Position numbers and translations under genes: made by a program. From Planctomycetota bacterium (GTDB lineage Bacteria > Planctomycetota > Planctomycetia > Pirellulales > Thermoguttaceae): a stretch of 12,859 nt of DNA. The notes beneath the pieces are model-generated. The model searched no databases and was not told the DNA's origin. It saw only the letters and a list, made by a program, of their open reading frames with translations. The stretch's first letter is position 1. Every line of letters begins with the position of its first letter. The stretch lies in the NCBI GenBank assembly GCA_018897395.1, contig JAHIKV010000033.1, positions 1-12,859 on the forward strand, given 5' to 3'. Below are positions 1 through 7,405 of the stretch, piece after piece.

Positions 1-1
1 A

Positions 2-133
2 TCTTTTGAGTGTGTCGGAGTATGCGCTCTGCGGCGAGGTTGCGCCTACTGGCAGGACGACCTTGCGGTGGATTTTGATGAAATCGCTTATTGGAACGCA
101 CGAGCGACCTCTGAGGAGTCATGCCCCGTATGA
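2..133 (+). CDS. C-terminal end of an unidentified protein (partial)
   Basis: An open frame enters from the left edge and stops at the TGA at 131-133. It encodes 43 residues ending in DLAVDFDEIAYWNARATSEE followed by SCPV. The stop overlaps the ATG at 130 of the histidine kinase as ATGA, the classic arrangement of translationally coupled genes, which is the main reason to list it. The tail is acidic and aromatic, with four cysteines and no membrane segment. I do not recognise the family. An open run of this length can arise by chance in GC-rich DNA, so the call rests on the overlap and on the composition. If real, it belongs to one operon with the kinase and could be its partner. Confidence 0.35.
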   Translation, partial: SFECVGVCALRRGCAYWQDDLAVDFDEIAYWNARATSEESCPV

Positions 134-2436
134 ACGACGGGAAACGGACGGGCAAGTTCTTGACGGGAAACAACCGATGGATGGGCGTCGCGTTTCGGGC
201 GGTGCTCTCCGCCGGCGTTGACTGGTTCATACCTGCCCACGTCCGCGGCGGCAATCTGGACGTGCTCCGCCGCGCCCGGCTGGTGGTGGCGTTTGCCTGG
301 AGCCTCATCCTGCTGGCTACCTTCTACAGTGTATTCCTCTTCTGGATGAATAGCCCGATCGGCGTTGCCGGGCTCATGATGGGAAACGGCGTGGCGATCC
401 TTATCTTGTACGTCGTGCGTCGGACCGGGGCGGTCTTCATGGCGGGCAATCTGCTTACCGCGAGCTTTTTCTGTGTGCTGACCATCCTGGCGTGCCGCTT
501 TGGGGGGCACGGATCTCTTATTCTTCCGTGGTACGCGACGGTGCCCGTCATGGTCCTGAGTACCGTGGGCCGGCGCTCCGCCGTCTTCTGGTTGGCTGTC
601 GCGTCGTCGTCGCTGGCCGCGTTCTATGCACTCGACTACACCGGCTACTCGTTCCCGAATGATCTGGCTCCGCACCACTATAAGTTGCTTTGTTTGCTGG
701 CCTGGATCGGCCTGATCGTGCTGGTGTTCGCTTTCGCCTTTCTGTACGAGGCGGCCATGAGTCAGACATTGGCCGAACTCAAGAGTGCAGAGGACGGCCT
801 GCTGCGAGAGAAGGACTTCTCGGATTCGGTAATCGCCACTCTGCCCGGCGTCTTCTATCTCCTTGACGGCGAGGGGAAACTCCTGCGATGGAACAAGAAC
901 GCCGAGCACGTCTCAGGATACTCGCCTGAAGAGATACCCGGAATGCAACTGTTGGACTTCTTCCGCGGACGGGACCGGGAGATTATCAAACATAACGTCG
1001 AGGTCGTATTCACAAAGGGGCAGGCCACGTCTGAGGTATGTTTCGTGACAAAGGACGGCACCGCGATTCCGTACCTATTTCCTGGCAAACGGGTCATGAT
1101 TGACGGGAAGCTACACCTTGTGGGAATGGGGATCGATATCACCGAGCGCAAGCAGATCGAGCAACAGATCAAGGACTATGCCGCCACGCTGGAGAGCAAG
1201 AATCTAGCACTCGAAGAACTCAATGAAGCCGCCGAAGCCGCCAGCCGGGCCAAGAGCGAGTTCCTGGCCAACATGAGCCACGAAATCCGCACGCCGATGA
1301 CGGCCATCCTGGGATTCTCGGAAATCTTGATGGGAAGCGTACTGGATCAAGAGCAATTCGATGCGGCCACGACCATCAAACAAAACGGCGAGTATCTCAT
1401 CGGAATCATCAATGACATCCTGGACCTGTCGAAGATTGAGGCGGGAAAGCTGGAAATCGAGCATGTTCAGTGCTCACCGTGCCAGGTTATCTCAGAGGTA
1501 GCCTCGCTGATGCGCGTTCGGGCCAACGCGAAGAACCTGTCCTTGCAGATCGACTACGACGGGCCGATACCCCAGACAATTCAATCCGATCCGACTCGGC
1601 TGCGTCAAATTCTCATCAATCTCGCCGGAAACGCCATCAAGTTCACCGAGGTTGGCAAGGTCCGTCTGGTGGCTCGCCTGCTGGATGCCGAGTGCGATGA
1701 GCCCAAGATGCAATTCGAGGTGGTCGATTCGGGCATCGGGATGACTGGGGAGCAGATTGCCAAGTTATTCAATCCATTCCAACAGGCAGACACCTCCACA
1801 ACCCGCAAGTTCGGCGGAACCGGGTTGGGATTGACGATCTGCAAACGGCTGGCGGGCAAACTCGGCGGCAACATCAACGTCAAGAGCACTGCCGGCGAGG
1901 GCAGCACGTTCACCGTCACGGTCGGAACCGGGCCTTTGGATGGCGTGAAGTTGCTTGACAGCCCGAGCGAAGCTCAACTCCCAACGCACTCCGACAGGAA
2001 GCCGGCCGCTCCCAAGACCAAACTCGACTGCCGAGTCCTTCTTGCCGAAGATGGTTCCGACAACCAGCGGCTGATAGTGTTTCTGCTCAAGAAGGCGGGA
2101 GCCGAGGTTGTCGTGGCGGACAATGGACAGATTGTCTACGACCTTGCCCTGGCGGCACGAGACGAGGGGATCCCGTTCGACGTGATCCTGATGGATATGC
2201 AGATGCCGGTCATGGACGGCTACGAGGCTACGACCAAGCTCCGCGAGGCGGGATATACAGGTCCGATCATCGCACTGACGGCGCATGCCATGAGCACCGA
2301 CCGGAACAAGTGCCTCAATGCCGGCTGCAACGACTATGTGACCAAGCCGATTGACCACAAGAAGTTGATTTCCGTGGTAGCCGAATACGCCTCTGGGCAA
2401 GGACTGCACAAGTCCGGCAACGCCCCGGTTGCTTAG
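130..2436 (+). CDS. Membrane-bound hybrid histidine kinase (6TM-PAS-HisKA-HATPase-REC)
   Basis: Two-component sensor kinase that autophosphorylates on histidine and passes the phosphate to its own receiver domain. Counting from the ATG at 130 (768 aa), there are six hydrophobic segments at about residues 50-72, 77-95, 101-121, 129-144, 150-167 and 185-205. A PAS domain follows at about 229-335, ending in the usual DITERK linker, then a coiled-coil stretch. HisKA has the H-box SHEIRTP with His384. The ATPase domain shows the N-box (Asn501 in LAGNAIKF), the G1 motif DSGIGM and the G2 motif GGTGLGL. The C-terminal receiver (about 634-752) has the acidic pair Glu640/Asp641, phospho-acceptor Asp689 in MDMQMP, Thr717 and Lys739, so it looks intact. 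No HAMP or HPt domain is present, so a separate HPt protein would be needed to pass the signal on. GAGGAG at 113-118 lies 11 nt before ATG 130 but only 2 nt before ATG 121. With the ATGA overlap this favours 130; 121 remains possible. The signal sensed is unknown. Confidence 0.93.
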   Translation: MNDGKRTGKFLTGNNRWMGVAFRAVLSAGVDWFIPAHVRGGNLDVLRRARLVVAFAWSLILLATFYSVFLFWMNSPIGVAGLMMGNGVAILILYVVRRTGAVFMAGNLLTASFFCVLTILACRFGGHGSLILPWYATVPVMVLSTVGRRSAVFWLAVASSSLAAFYALDYTGYSFPNDLAPHHYKLLCLLAWIGLIVLVFAFAFLYEAAMSQTLAELKSAEDGLLREKDFSDSVIATLPGVFYLLDGEGKLLRWNKNAEHVSGYSPEEIPGMQLLDFFRGRDREIIKHNVEVVFTKGQATSEVCFVTKDGTAIPYLFPGKRVMIDGKLHLVGMGIDITERKQIEQQIKDYAATLESKNLALEELNEAAEAASRAKSEFLANMSHEIRTPMTAILGFSEILMGSVLDQEQFDAATTIKQNGEYLIGIINDILDLSKIEAGKLEIEHVQCSPCQVISEVASLMRVRANAKNLSLQIDYDGPIPQTIQSDPTRLRQILINLAGNAIKFTEVGKVRLVARLLDAECDEPKMQFEVVDSGIGMTGEQIAKLFNPFQQADTSTTRKFGGTGLGLTICKRLAGKLGGNINVKSTAGEGSTFTVTVGTGPLDGVKLLDSPSEAQLPTHSDRKPAAPKTKLDCRVLLAEDGSDNQRLIVFLLKKAGAEVVVADNGQIVYDLALAARDEGIPFDVILMDMQMPVMDGYEATTKLREAGYTGPIIALTAHAMSTDRNKCLNAGCNDYVTKPIDHKKLISVVAEYASGQGLHKSGNAPVA

Positions 2437-2494
2437 CAACGGCCGCATTTCCACAAGGGCCGGCTCCCAGCAACCAGAACCCCGGTCAAAGCGG

Positions 2495-2524
2495 CTCAAT
2501 TCCGGGGACTCAATTCCGGAATTG
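2495..2524. repeat. Direct repeat plus 14-bp palindrome at the broken IS end
   Basis: CTCAATTCCGG occurs twice, at 2495-2505 and 2510-2520, separated by four bases. The second copy runs into the perfect palindrome CAATTCCGGAATTG (2511-2524). Homology of the neighbouring transposase to its family stops at about 2525, exactly at the palindrome. This may be a recombination or insertion scar, or the end of another element that cut the transposase. Confidence 0.6.
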
Positions 2525-3475
2525 GAAGCGACACACATGAAGCTTCAGTCCCAAGTCGTTCGCCAAGTTCTGCAAAGCCACCTTCCACAGGCGGCTGCGG
2601 CTGCTGTTGCTGCCGCCGCCATCCGCCGTGATCATCAACTTCGTTGCCCGCGGGAAGCGGGAGGAACCCATCTCTTGCCACCAGCGGCGAATACCGGCCG
2701 CGGCGAACTGCGCCGTGTCATGATCGATCCCTACACTGCCCCAGCCCTCATTGCCGGCGAGATCGTACACGCCATAGGGGATCGCCTTGCCGAGCTTCTT
2801 GTCCGGAAAGTCATGCACCTTGACCCTTTTGGGCTGTCCCTGCGGTTCCCATTCCTCGCCGACATTCTTGAATTCCCCCACCAATTCCTTCTTTTTCGTA
2901 TCCACGGACACCACTGGTTGGTGCTGCTTCTGAAACGCGATCACCTGCTGGCTGATGTACTCAAATTGAGCATTGCGATCCTGATGCGACAAGCCTTCCT
3001 GGGTCTTCCGATTGGCCTGCAAGCTGTAGCCCGCCCGCTTCAGCAGGGCTGCAACTGTGCGGTCGGTCACGGGATGGTTCTGCCGCTCCAGTTCCTCGGC
3101 CAACTTGCCGGTACTCTTGCACGTCCAGAGCAAGGGCGATTCCGGGTGGCCTCGCGTCATCGGATCTACCAACTCATCCAAGGCTTACAGCAATCCCGGG
3201 GCCGTTTCCCCGAGCGACTTGCGACCGCCGCCCGGACTACGAATCCGAACACCGACGATTTCATCAGGGTGGGTTTGCCGGTACTCCAGTTCGCGTGTTC
3301 CCACGGAGATCGTGTTCCGTGCCAAACCCGTGGCGATGGACACCGTAGAGGCGCCTCCCCAGCCCAGGGCGGAGGCTTCGGTGGCTGCCCATTGCCTGCG
3401 TATCCGCTCGTCCATCACCGGGCCCAACGCCAGATACTTCTGTCGAATCCGTTCGATCGTGGTTGCGTCTTGCAT
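2510..3475 (-). pseudogene. Broken ISAzo13-type transposase
   Basis: Remnant of a DDE transposase that matches, from memory, the ISAzo13-family proteins common in planctomycetes and cyanobacteria. The N-terminus (MQDATTIERIRQKYLALGP) and an HTH-like stretch (STVSIATGLARNTIS) are intact. An in-frame TAA at 3185-3187 then interrupts it after APGLL. The same frame resumes at once with ALDELVDPMTRGHPESPLLW, so this is a nonsense change rather than a frameshift; many family members have Asp or Glu there, and GAA to TAA would do it. The rest carries the first two acids (VVSVDTKKKEL and LMITADGGGSN) but ends after HVCRF. The PPGTSKWNKIEH-type segment with the third catalytic acid is missing. ATG at 3473-3475 has GAGGA 10 to 14 nt upstream. 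The element cannot move itself. I could not find its terminal inverted repeats or target duplication. Confidence 0.85.
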
Positions 3476-3608
3476 ACGCCCACGATCCTCGAAAAACCGA
3501 AAACAGACAATGCCAATTTGCTCAAGTTATTTTTTCGCGGTTCCTTATCAATAACCATCCAGTCCAGCCCCGGCGAGGCAGCGTTTCATCATGTTACTTG
3601 TTAGCGAG

Positions 3609-3641
3609 AAAAAAAGCCCACGGGTTGCGACCCGTGGGCTT
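3609..3641 (-). terminator. Rho-independent terminator of gdhA
   Basis: A perfect 12-bp stem (AAGCCCACGGGT at 3614-3625, ACCCGTGGGCTT at 3630-3641) has a TGCG loop. Seven A residues at 3609-3615 give a U-run on the minus-strand transcript just after the hairpin. There is no T-run on the plus side, so it acts on leftward transcription. It lies about 125 bp past the gdhA stop and would also shield the dead transposase from read-through. Confidence 0.85.
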
Positions 3642-3710
3642 GGCGAAACATTTCGATCGTTGACAATTCAACTCACCTTGGGATGGTAGTAGTGCTTCCG
3701 TCCCAGCCGA

Positions 3711-3750
3711 GGCCCTCACCCCCGGCCCCTCTCTCAAAGAAAGAGGAGAG
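3711..3750. repeat. CCCTCACCCC-type dispersed intergenic repeat
   Basis: GGCCCTCACCCCCGGCCCCT followed by a pyrimidine tract that can fold back on AAAGAGGAGAG. This phrase is familiar as a dispersed, degenerate intergenic repeat in many GC-rich bacteria. It lies in the gdhA 3' untranslated region, between the stop codon and the terminator. The family assignment is from memory; only one copy is in the window. Confidence 0.5.
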
Positions 3751-3767
3751 TTCTGCTGAATGCCGCG

Positions 3768-5126
3768 TCAGACGACGCCTTGGGCGAGCATCGCTTCGGC
3801 CACCTTGACGAAGCCGGCGATGTTGGCGCCGCGGACGTAGTTGACAAACCCGTCCTCGGCGCCGTACTTGACGCAGTTCTCGTGGATCGAACGCATGATC
3901 CCCTGCAATCGGGCATCGACCTCCTCGCGCCGCCAGTGGTAAAACTGGCTGTTCTGGGCCATCTCCAGGCCGGAGACCGCCACGCCGCCGGCGTTGGCCG
4001 CCTTGCCCGGTCCGTAGAGAATCTTGGTCCCCAGAAAGACGTCGACCCCTTCCGGCTCGGTCGGCATGTTGGCGCCCTCGGAGACGCAGATGCAGCCGTT
4101 TCCCACCAGCGTACGGGCGTCCTCGGCGCTGATTTCGTTCTGAGTGGCGCTGGGGAACGCCAGATCGCACTTGACGTCCCAGGGACGCTTGTTGGCGCGG
4201 AACTCGGAACCCTTGAACTTGTCGCAGTACTCGCCGATCCGGCCGCGGCGGACGTTTTTCAGGTCCATTACCCAGGCCAGCTTCTCCTCGTTGATGCCGT
4301 CCAGATCGACGATCGTGCCGTTGGAGTCGGAGAGGGTGACGACCTTGCCGCCCAGTTCGAGCACTTTTTCGGTGGTGAATTGGGCGACGTTGCCGGAGCC
4401 CGAGACGGCGGCCACCTTGCCCTTGATGCTTTCGCCGCGGGTGGCAAGCATCTCTTGGGCGAAGTAGACCGAGCCGTATCCGGTCGCCTCGGGGCGGATG
4501 AGCGAGCCGCCGTACTCGAGGCCCTTGCCGGTCAACACGCCGCAGAAGCGGTTGGCCAGCTTTTTGTATTGCCCGAAGAGGAAGCCGATCTCGCGTCCGC
4601 CCACGCCGATGTCGCCCGCCGGCACGTCGGTGTCGGGACCGATGTGTCGGAACAACTCGGACATGAACGACTGGCAGAACCGCATCACTTCATTGTCGGT
4701 TTTTCCTTTGGGATCGAAGTCGCTGCCGCCCTTGCCGCCGCCCATCATGATCGTGGTCAGGGCGTTCTTGAAGACCTGCTCGAAGGCGAGGAACTTCAAC
4801 AGACCCAGGTTCACGGTGGGATGGAACCGCAAACCGCCCTTGTAAGGACCGATCGCGCTGTTCATCTCGATGCGGAAGCCGCGGTTGACGTGGACCTCGC
4901 CCCGGTCGTCCACCCAGGGGACGCGAAAGATGATGATCCGCTCCGGCTCGACGAGCCGTTCGAGAAGCCTTGCTTTGCGATAGGCGGGCGTACTCTCGAT
5001 GATCGGCATGACCGATTCGGCGACTTCGTGGACCGCCTGAATGAACTCCGGCTGGCTGGGATTCTTCGCCACCAACCGCTCCATGAACGCACTAACTGAA
5101 TCAATGACCTTAGACATGTCTAACAT
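3768..5126 (-). CDS. gdhA: Glutamate dehydrogenase, hexameric NADP(H) type
   Basis: Cytoplasmic enzyme that interconverts 2-oxoglutarate plus ammonium and L-glutamate; in this family the usual role is ammonium assimilation with NADPH. The protein aligns along its whole length with E. coli GdhA (447 aa). Counting from the ATG at 5126 (452 aa), the motifs seen are LLERLVEPER, GPYKGGLRFHP (Lys96), the catalytic loop GGGKGGSDFDPKG with Lys132, VPAGDIGVGGREIG, the Rossmann motif VSGSGNVAQ (241-249), SDSNGT and the C-terminus NYVRGANIAGFVKVAEAM. The start is uncertain. AGGAG at 5130-5134 is 3 nt from ATG 5126 and 12 nt from ATG 5117 (449 aa); the frame also opens further upstream to 5198, but those residues do not resemble the family. 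It is probably monocistronic, with its own promoter and terminator. NADP preference is inferred from overall similarity to the E. coli enzyme, not tested. Confidence 0.96.
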   Translation of the reverse strand: MLDMSKVIDSVSAFMERLVAKNPSQPEFIQAVHEVAESVMPIIESTPAYRKARLLERLVEPERIIIFRVPWVDDRGEVHVNRGFRIEMNSAIGPYKGGLRFHPTVNLGLLKFLAFEQVFKNALTTIMMGGGKGGSDFDPKGKTDNEVMRFCQSFMSELFRHIGPDTDVPAGDIGVGGREIGFLFGQYKKLANRFCGVLTGKGLEYGGSLIRPEATGYGSVYFAQEMLATRGESIKGKVAAVSGSGNVAQFTTEKVLELGGKVVTLSDSNGTIVDLDGINEEKLAWVMDLKNVRRGRIGEYCDKFKGSEFRANKRPWDVKCDLAFPSATQNEISAEDARTLVGNGCICVSEGANMPTEPEGVDVFLGTKILYGPGKAANAGGVAVSGLEMAQNSQFYHWRREEVDARLQGIMRSIHENCVKYGAEDGFVNYVRGANIAGFVKVAEAMLAQGVV

Positions 5127-5212
5127 GCTCTCCTGCAGATAGTTTCGCGGGCTGCCGGTAGTACAATGCTTTTCGGCGACACCACTCGCCTGTCGCAAAT
5201 CTCATAATACTT

Positions 5213-5241
5213 ATTTTATGTATCCCCCATACCGACGACAA
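5213..5241 (-). promoter_or_regulatory. Possible sigma70-type promoter of gdhA
   Basis: On the minus strand TTGTCG (5241-5236) is followed after 17 bp by TAAAAT (5218-5213), matching 4/6 and 5/6 of the consensus. Transcription would begin near 5206, giving an untranslated leader of about 80 nt. The stretch is locally AT-rich in a GC-rich surrounding. A second AT-rich hexamer, TATTAT at 5209-5204, is an alternative -10. Confidence 0.4.
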
Positions 5242-5535
5242 CCCCCGGCAAAAGAAATGCAAACCATTGAATGTACTAATAATGATTGCCGAAAGGCGCT
5301 CGATCGAGGCGGAGGCATCCCGGCGGATGTCCAATTCATTGGCTTCGCGGGCCAATTCCCCCACGGAAGCGGGTGCGGTACAAGCTGCTAGCATTACAAA
5401 ATGCAATTCCAACCCGCTTTTTCACCAGAGAGCAAAGTTACGCCGGCACCCCCACTCGTTCCCATGCTCGGAGCGTGGGAACAAGATGTTCGCTCCCGCT
5501 AATCCAACGATATTGGGGCTTGCCGGCAATTGAAT
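5242..5535. other. Gene-free gap between gdhA and the mutarotase gene
   Basis: Upstream of gdhA and downstream of the mutarotase gene there is no supportable gene. A minus-strand frame at 5110-5394 is open and starts MLAACTAPASVGELAREANE. Its codon use becomes AT-rich after about 45 codons and it runs through the gdhA promoter and start, so I do not call it. Apart from the palindromic repeat at 5455-5485 I see nothing recognisable here. Confidence 0.5.
5455..5485. repeat. GTTCCCACGCTC palindromic repeat, copy 1
   Basis: Inverted arms CTCGTTCCCATGCTC and GAGCGTGGGAACAAG (13/15 complementary) are separated by one base. Read on the minus strand it closely matches the element at 10422-10454, so the window holds two copies of one dispersed family. 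There is no T-run beside it, so it is not an obvious terminator. Confidence 0.75.
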
Positions 5536-6024
5536 TTAGTCGAGGTGATATACCTCGGGGATGCTCTTCCACTGCTCGCCCTCCGGCGTGCCGGGCAGGC
5601 GGATTTGGCAGGGGGCAGTCTCCTTCCACCACTCTTGGGTCTTCGGATCGGCCGCCATCTTCGCCATGTCCGCCTTGAAGTCGTCTCCAACGTACTCGAA
5701 GTAGCTGAACAAATACAGCTTGCCGTCCAGCTCCGTCTCGTGGATCGAGTAGTTGCGGATGTTGCACTTCTTCAACATCTCGTTGATCTCGGGCCAAGGA
5801 TGGGCGTGCAGTTCGTTATAGTAGTCCTTCTTCTCCGGCAACAGACCAATGACCGAACCGAAACGCTGGACCTTGACGGGCTTTGTCATCGAGGCTTCCT
5901 CCGATTGATGGGGTTCTTTCTTGACGACCGCCTGGGAGTTTGACCTGCCGCAACCGAGGCCGATCAATGCACCGAGCAACAGCACGATCGCCGTGCCGGA
6001 TAATAGCCTAACGTGCAGTCTCAT
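5536..6024 (-). CDS. L-rhamnose mutarotase family protein with lipoprotein signal
   Basis: The C-terminal 115 or so residues match RhaM (E. coli, 104 aa), which interconverts alpha and beta anomers of L-rhamnose. Tyr69 and His73 fall where E. coli RhaM has its active-site Tyr and His, followed by HPWPEI. EWWK (131-134) and the end EVYHLD also match the family. Unlike cytoplasmic RhaM, it begins with a signal sequence (VRLLSGTAIVLLLGALIGLG) followed by Cys25, a somewhat atypical lipobox, so it may be anchored in a membrane. Start ATG 6024 has AGGAG with an 8-nt gap. An internal ATG at 5889 (Met46) has GGAGG, also with an 8-nt gap, and would give a normal-length 117-aa cytoplasmic form. No rhamnose genes are nearby, so the true sugar is unknown. 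Confidence 0.85.
   Translation of the reverse strand: MRLHVRLLSGTAIVLLLGALIGLGCGRSNSQAVVKKEPHQSEEASMTKPVKVQRFGSVIGLLPEKKDYYNELHAHPWPEINEMLKKCNIRNYSIHETELDGKLYLFSYFEYVGDDFKADMAKMAADPKTQEWWKETAPCQIRLPGTPEGEQWKSIPEVYHLD
5887..5902 (-). promoter_or_regulatory. Internal Shine-Dalgarno and start codon in the mutarotase gene
   Basis: On the minus strand GGAGGAA (5902-5896) lies 8 nt (from GGAGG) before an in-frame ATG (5889-5887), at residue 46 and exactly where the conserved RhaM domain begins. It could initiate a second, signal-less product, or be a relic of the original start before a signal peptide was joined on. GAGGAAGCC also encodes Glu-Glu-Ala, so chance is possible. Confidence 0.45.
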
Positions 6025-6180
6025 CGTTCTGGCTCCTGGAAGTACATTATGTCCGTTGATTTTGTCATTTGGGTGGCACGCCGGCCGCCGATGTCAAGCT
6101 CGGCTGAACTTGCCTCGCCCCGCCGACCGATGCTATCCCTAGACCCATTGTGTGAAGATTCTTTTCCCGCACGGCATCGA

Positions 6181-7095
6181 ATGATCCAGACCCGGCTGAT
6201 ACCGACCGGCGGAGCGGTTTGCGCGCCCGTGGTGGGAAAGGCGGAGCTTCCCTGTCGGGTAAAACAGTGGGAGTTGGTCGAGTTTGCCGCACAGGGAAGC
6301 CTGGCGCAAATCTATCGGGCGCGCCCGGCCGGCTCACCCGCGGATCGAACGGCCAACTACGCAGTAAAAATGCTCCGCCCGGCTTGGCGGGATGATCCCC
6401 AAGCGGTTCGCTTATTGCAACGCGAGACGCTGGTCGGGCAACTCGTGTCCCATCCCCATTTGGCGCCGGTTTTGGCCTCCTCCGTGCTCGATCCGCCGCG
6501 GCTGTTGGTGATGCCTTGGTTGGAGGGGGCGTCGCTCCGTACACGTTTGGACGCCGGCCGGCAGTACGACGCGGCCGAAGCGCTGTGGATCGCCCGGCAG
6601 ACGGCCGAAGCGCTCGATGCCCTGCACGCCGCCGGCTGGATGCACGGCGACGTAACGCCGGGCAACATCCTCGTCTCGCCCACCGGGCACGTCACGTTGA
6701 TCGACTTGAGTTTCGCCCGCCGTCGAGACGAGACCGGTTCTGCCGCCGACCGGCCGATCATGGGGACGTGCCATTACATCGCGCCGGAGTATCTTACCTC
6801 CGCCTTGCGCGGCGACATCCGCAGCGACATTCACAGCCTAGGGGTGGTGTTGTTCGAGATGCTTTCGGGCCGTCTCCCCTATCCGGCCGCCGACTTGGCC
6901 GAGTTGGCGACACTTCAGCGGCAATCCGCTCCGCCGGAGTTGGCCCGACTGGCCCCGCACGTCCCGCGCGAGGTGGTTCGGCTGGTCCGCCGGATGATCG
7001 CCAAGGAGCCGCTCCGCCGCCCGCAATCGCCCCGCGAACTGATCGACCGGCTGGTAGCGCTCGAGATCGGCGCGTTCTCCTCGCGGGCGTGGTAG
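6181..7095 (+). CDS. Ser/Thr protein kinase of bacterial Pkn type, with atypical catalytic motifs
   Basis: A single kinase domain with no extra domain or membrane helix, 304 aa from ATG 6181. Seen in order: a poor glycine loop (AAQGSLAQIY, one glycine), AVKM with Lys63, the alpha-C Glu82, the catalytic loop HGDVTPGN (155-162) in place of HRDLKPEN, DLS (175-177) in place of DFG, GTCHYIAPEY and DIHSLGVVLFEM. The catalytic Asp157, Asn162 and metal-binding Asp175 are kept, so activity is likely, but Thr replaces the catalytic-loop Lys and Ser the DFG Gly. The frame is open to 6013. Third-position GC is low before 6181 and high after it, which decides this start; no Shine-Dalgarno is visible. ATG 6049, with GGAAG 6 nt upstream, is the alternative. 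It is divergent from the mutarotase gene. Its substrate cannot be told. Confidence 0.85.
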   Translation: MIQTRLIPTGGAVCAPVVGKAELPCRVKQWELVEFAAQGSLAQIYRARPAGSPADRTANYAVKMLRPAWRDDPQAVRLLQRETLVGQLVSHPHLAPVLASSVLDPPRLLVMPWLEGASLRTRLDAGRQYDAAEALWIARQTAEALDALHAAGWMHGDVTPGNILVSPTGHVTLIDLSFARRRDETGSAADRPIMGTCHYIAPEYLTSALRGDIRSDIHSLGVVLFEMLSGRLPYPAADLAELATLQRQSAPPELARLAPHVPREVVRLVRRMIAKEPLRRPQSPRELIDRLVALEIGAFSSRAW

Positions 7096-7370
7096 CTAAT
7101 AATGGATACCCGGTCACGGAGGTAGAGGTAGGAGGGAGGGAAAATCCACCCCTGCGATCACCGTACCTCGCGTTCGTTCGATCATCGCCTCGTTGCTGCA
7201 TAGGGCTTTGCAATGCGATCATCCTCATCGTGTTTGTCGCAACGTCACTCGCCGTCCGCAACGCAATGAACAAGCTCGCTTCTACCATTGGAAACGACGT
7301 AACCGATTGGTGCCAATACGAATTCAACAACTAAAGTAACGAGATACAGTCGAAGTAGAAAACGGATGCC
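7096..7370. other. Gene-free gap between kinase and pdxJ
   Basis: About 275 bp without a supportable gene. The longest plus-strand reading is the out-of-frame extension of a kinase shadow, ending in the peptide ASTIGNDVTDWCQYEFNN at 7334. It contains a hydrophobic run (AIILIVFVATSLAV), but there is no start codon with a ribosome-binding site. A short fold-back around 7207-7225 (GCAT...ATGC) is too weak to call. No tRNA or terminator is seen. Confidence 0.5.
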
Positions 7371-7398
7371 TTGCCTCCAACAGTGGAGCCGCTATAAT
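7371..7398 (+). promoter_or_regulatory. pdxJ promoter, probably giving a leaderless transcript
   Basis: TTGCCT (7371-7376), a 16-bp spacer and a perfect TATAAT (7393-7398). Transcription would normally start about 7 bp beyond the -10 box, at 7405-7406, and the pdxJ ATG is at 7406. No Shine-Dalgarno lies before the ATG, which fits a leaderless messenger. Confidence 0.55.
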
Positions 7399-7405
7399 CA
7401 GCCTC

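Noticed and set aside
2429..3604. 391-codon plus-strand frame over the transposase region
   Set aside because: It is antisense to recognisable transposase sequence, and its own product has no recognisable motif.
3780..5099. 439-codon open frame on the plus strand
   Set aside because: It is antisense to gdhA, whose full-length family match is unambiguous; such long shadows are expected in high third-position GC genes.
5110..5394. Small minus-strand gene (MLAACTAPASVGELAREANE...)
   Set aside because: Open, but its codon use becomes AT-rich and it overlaps the gdhA promoter and start; no family recognised.
6013..6180. Longer N-terminus for the protein kinase
   Set aside because: The extension overlaps the start and Shine-Dalgarno of the divergent mutarotase gene and has low third-position GC; ATG 6049 is kept only as an alternative.
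7190..7334. Small hydrophobic peptide or structured RNA before pdxJ
   Set aside because: No start codon with a ribosome-binding site, only a weak fold-back, and no tRNA-like cloverleaf.
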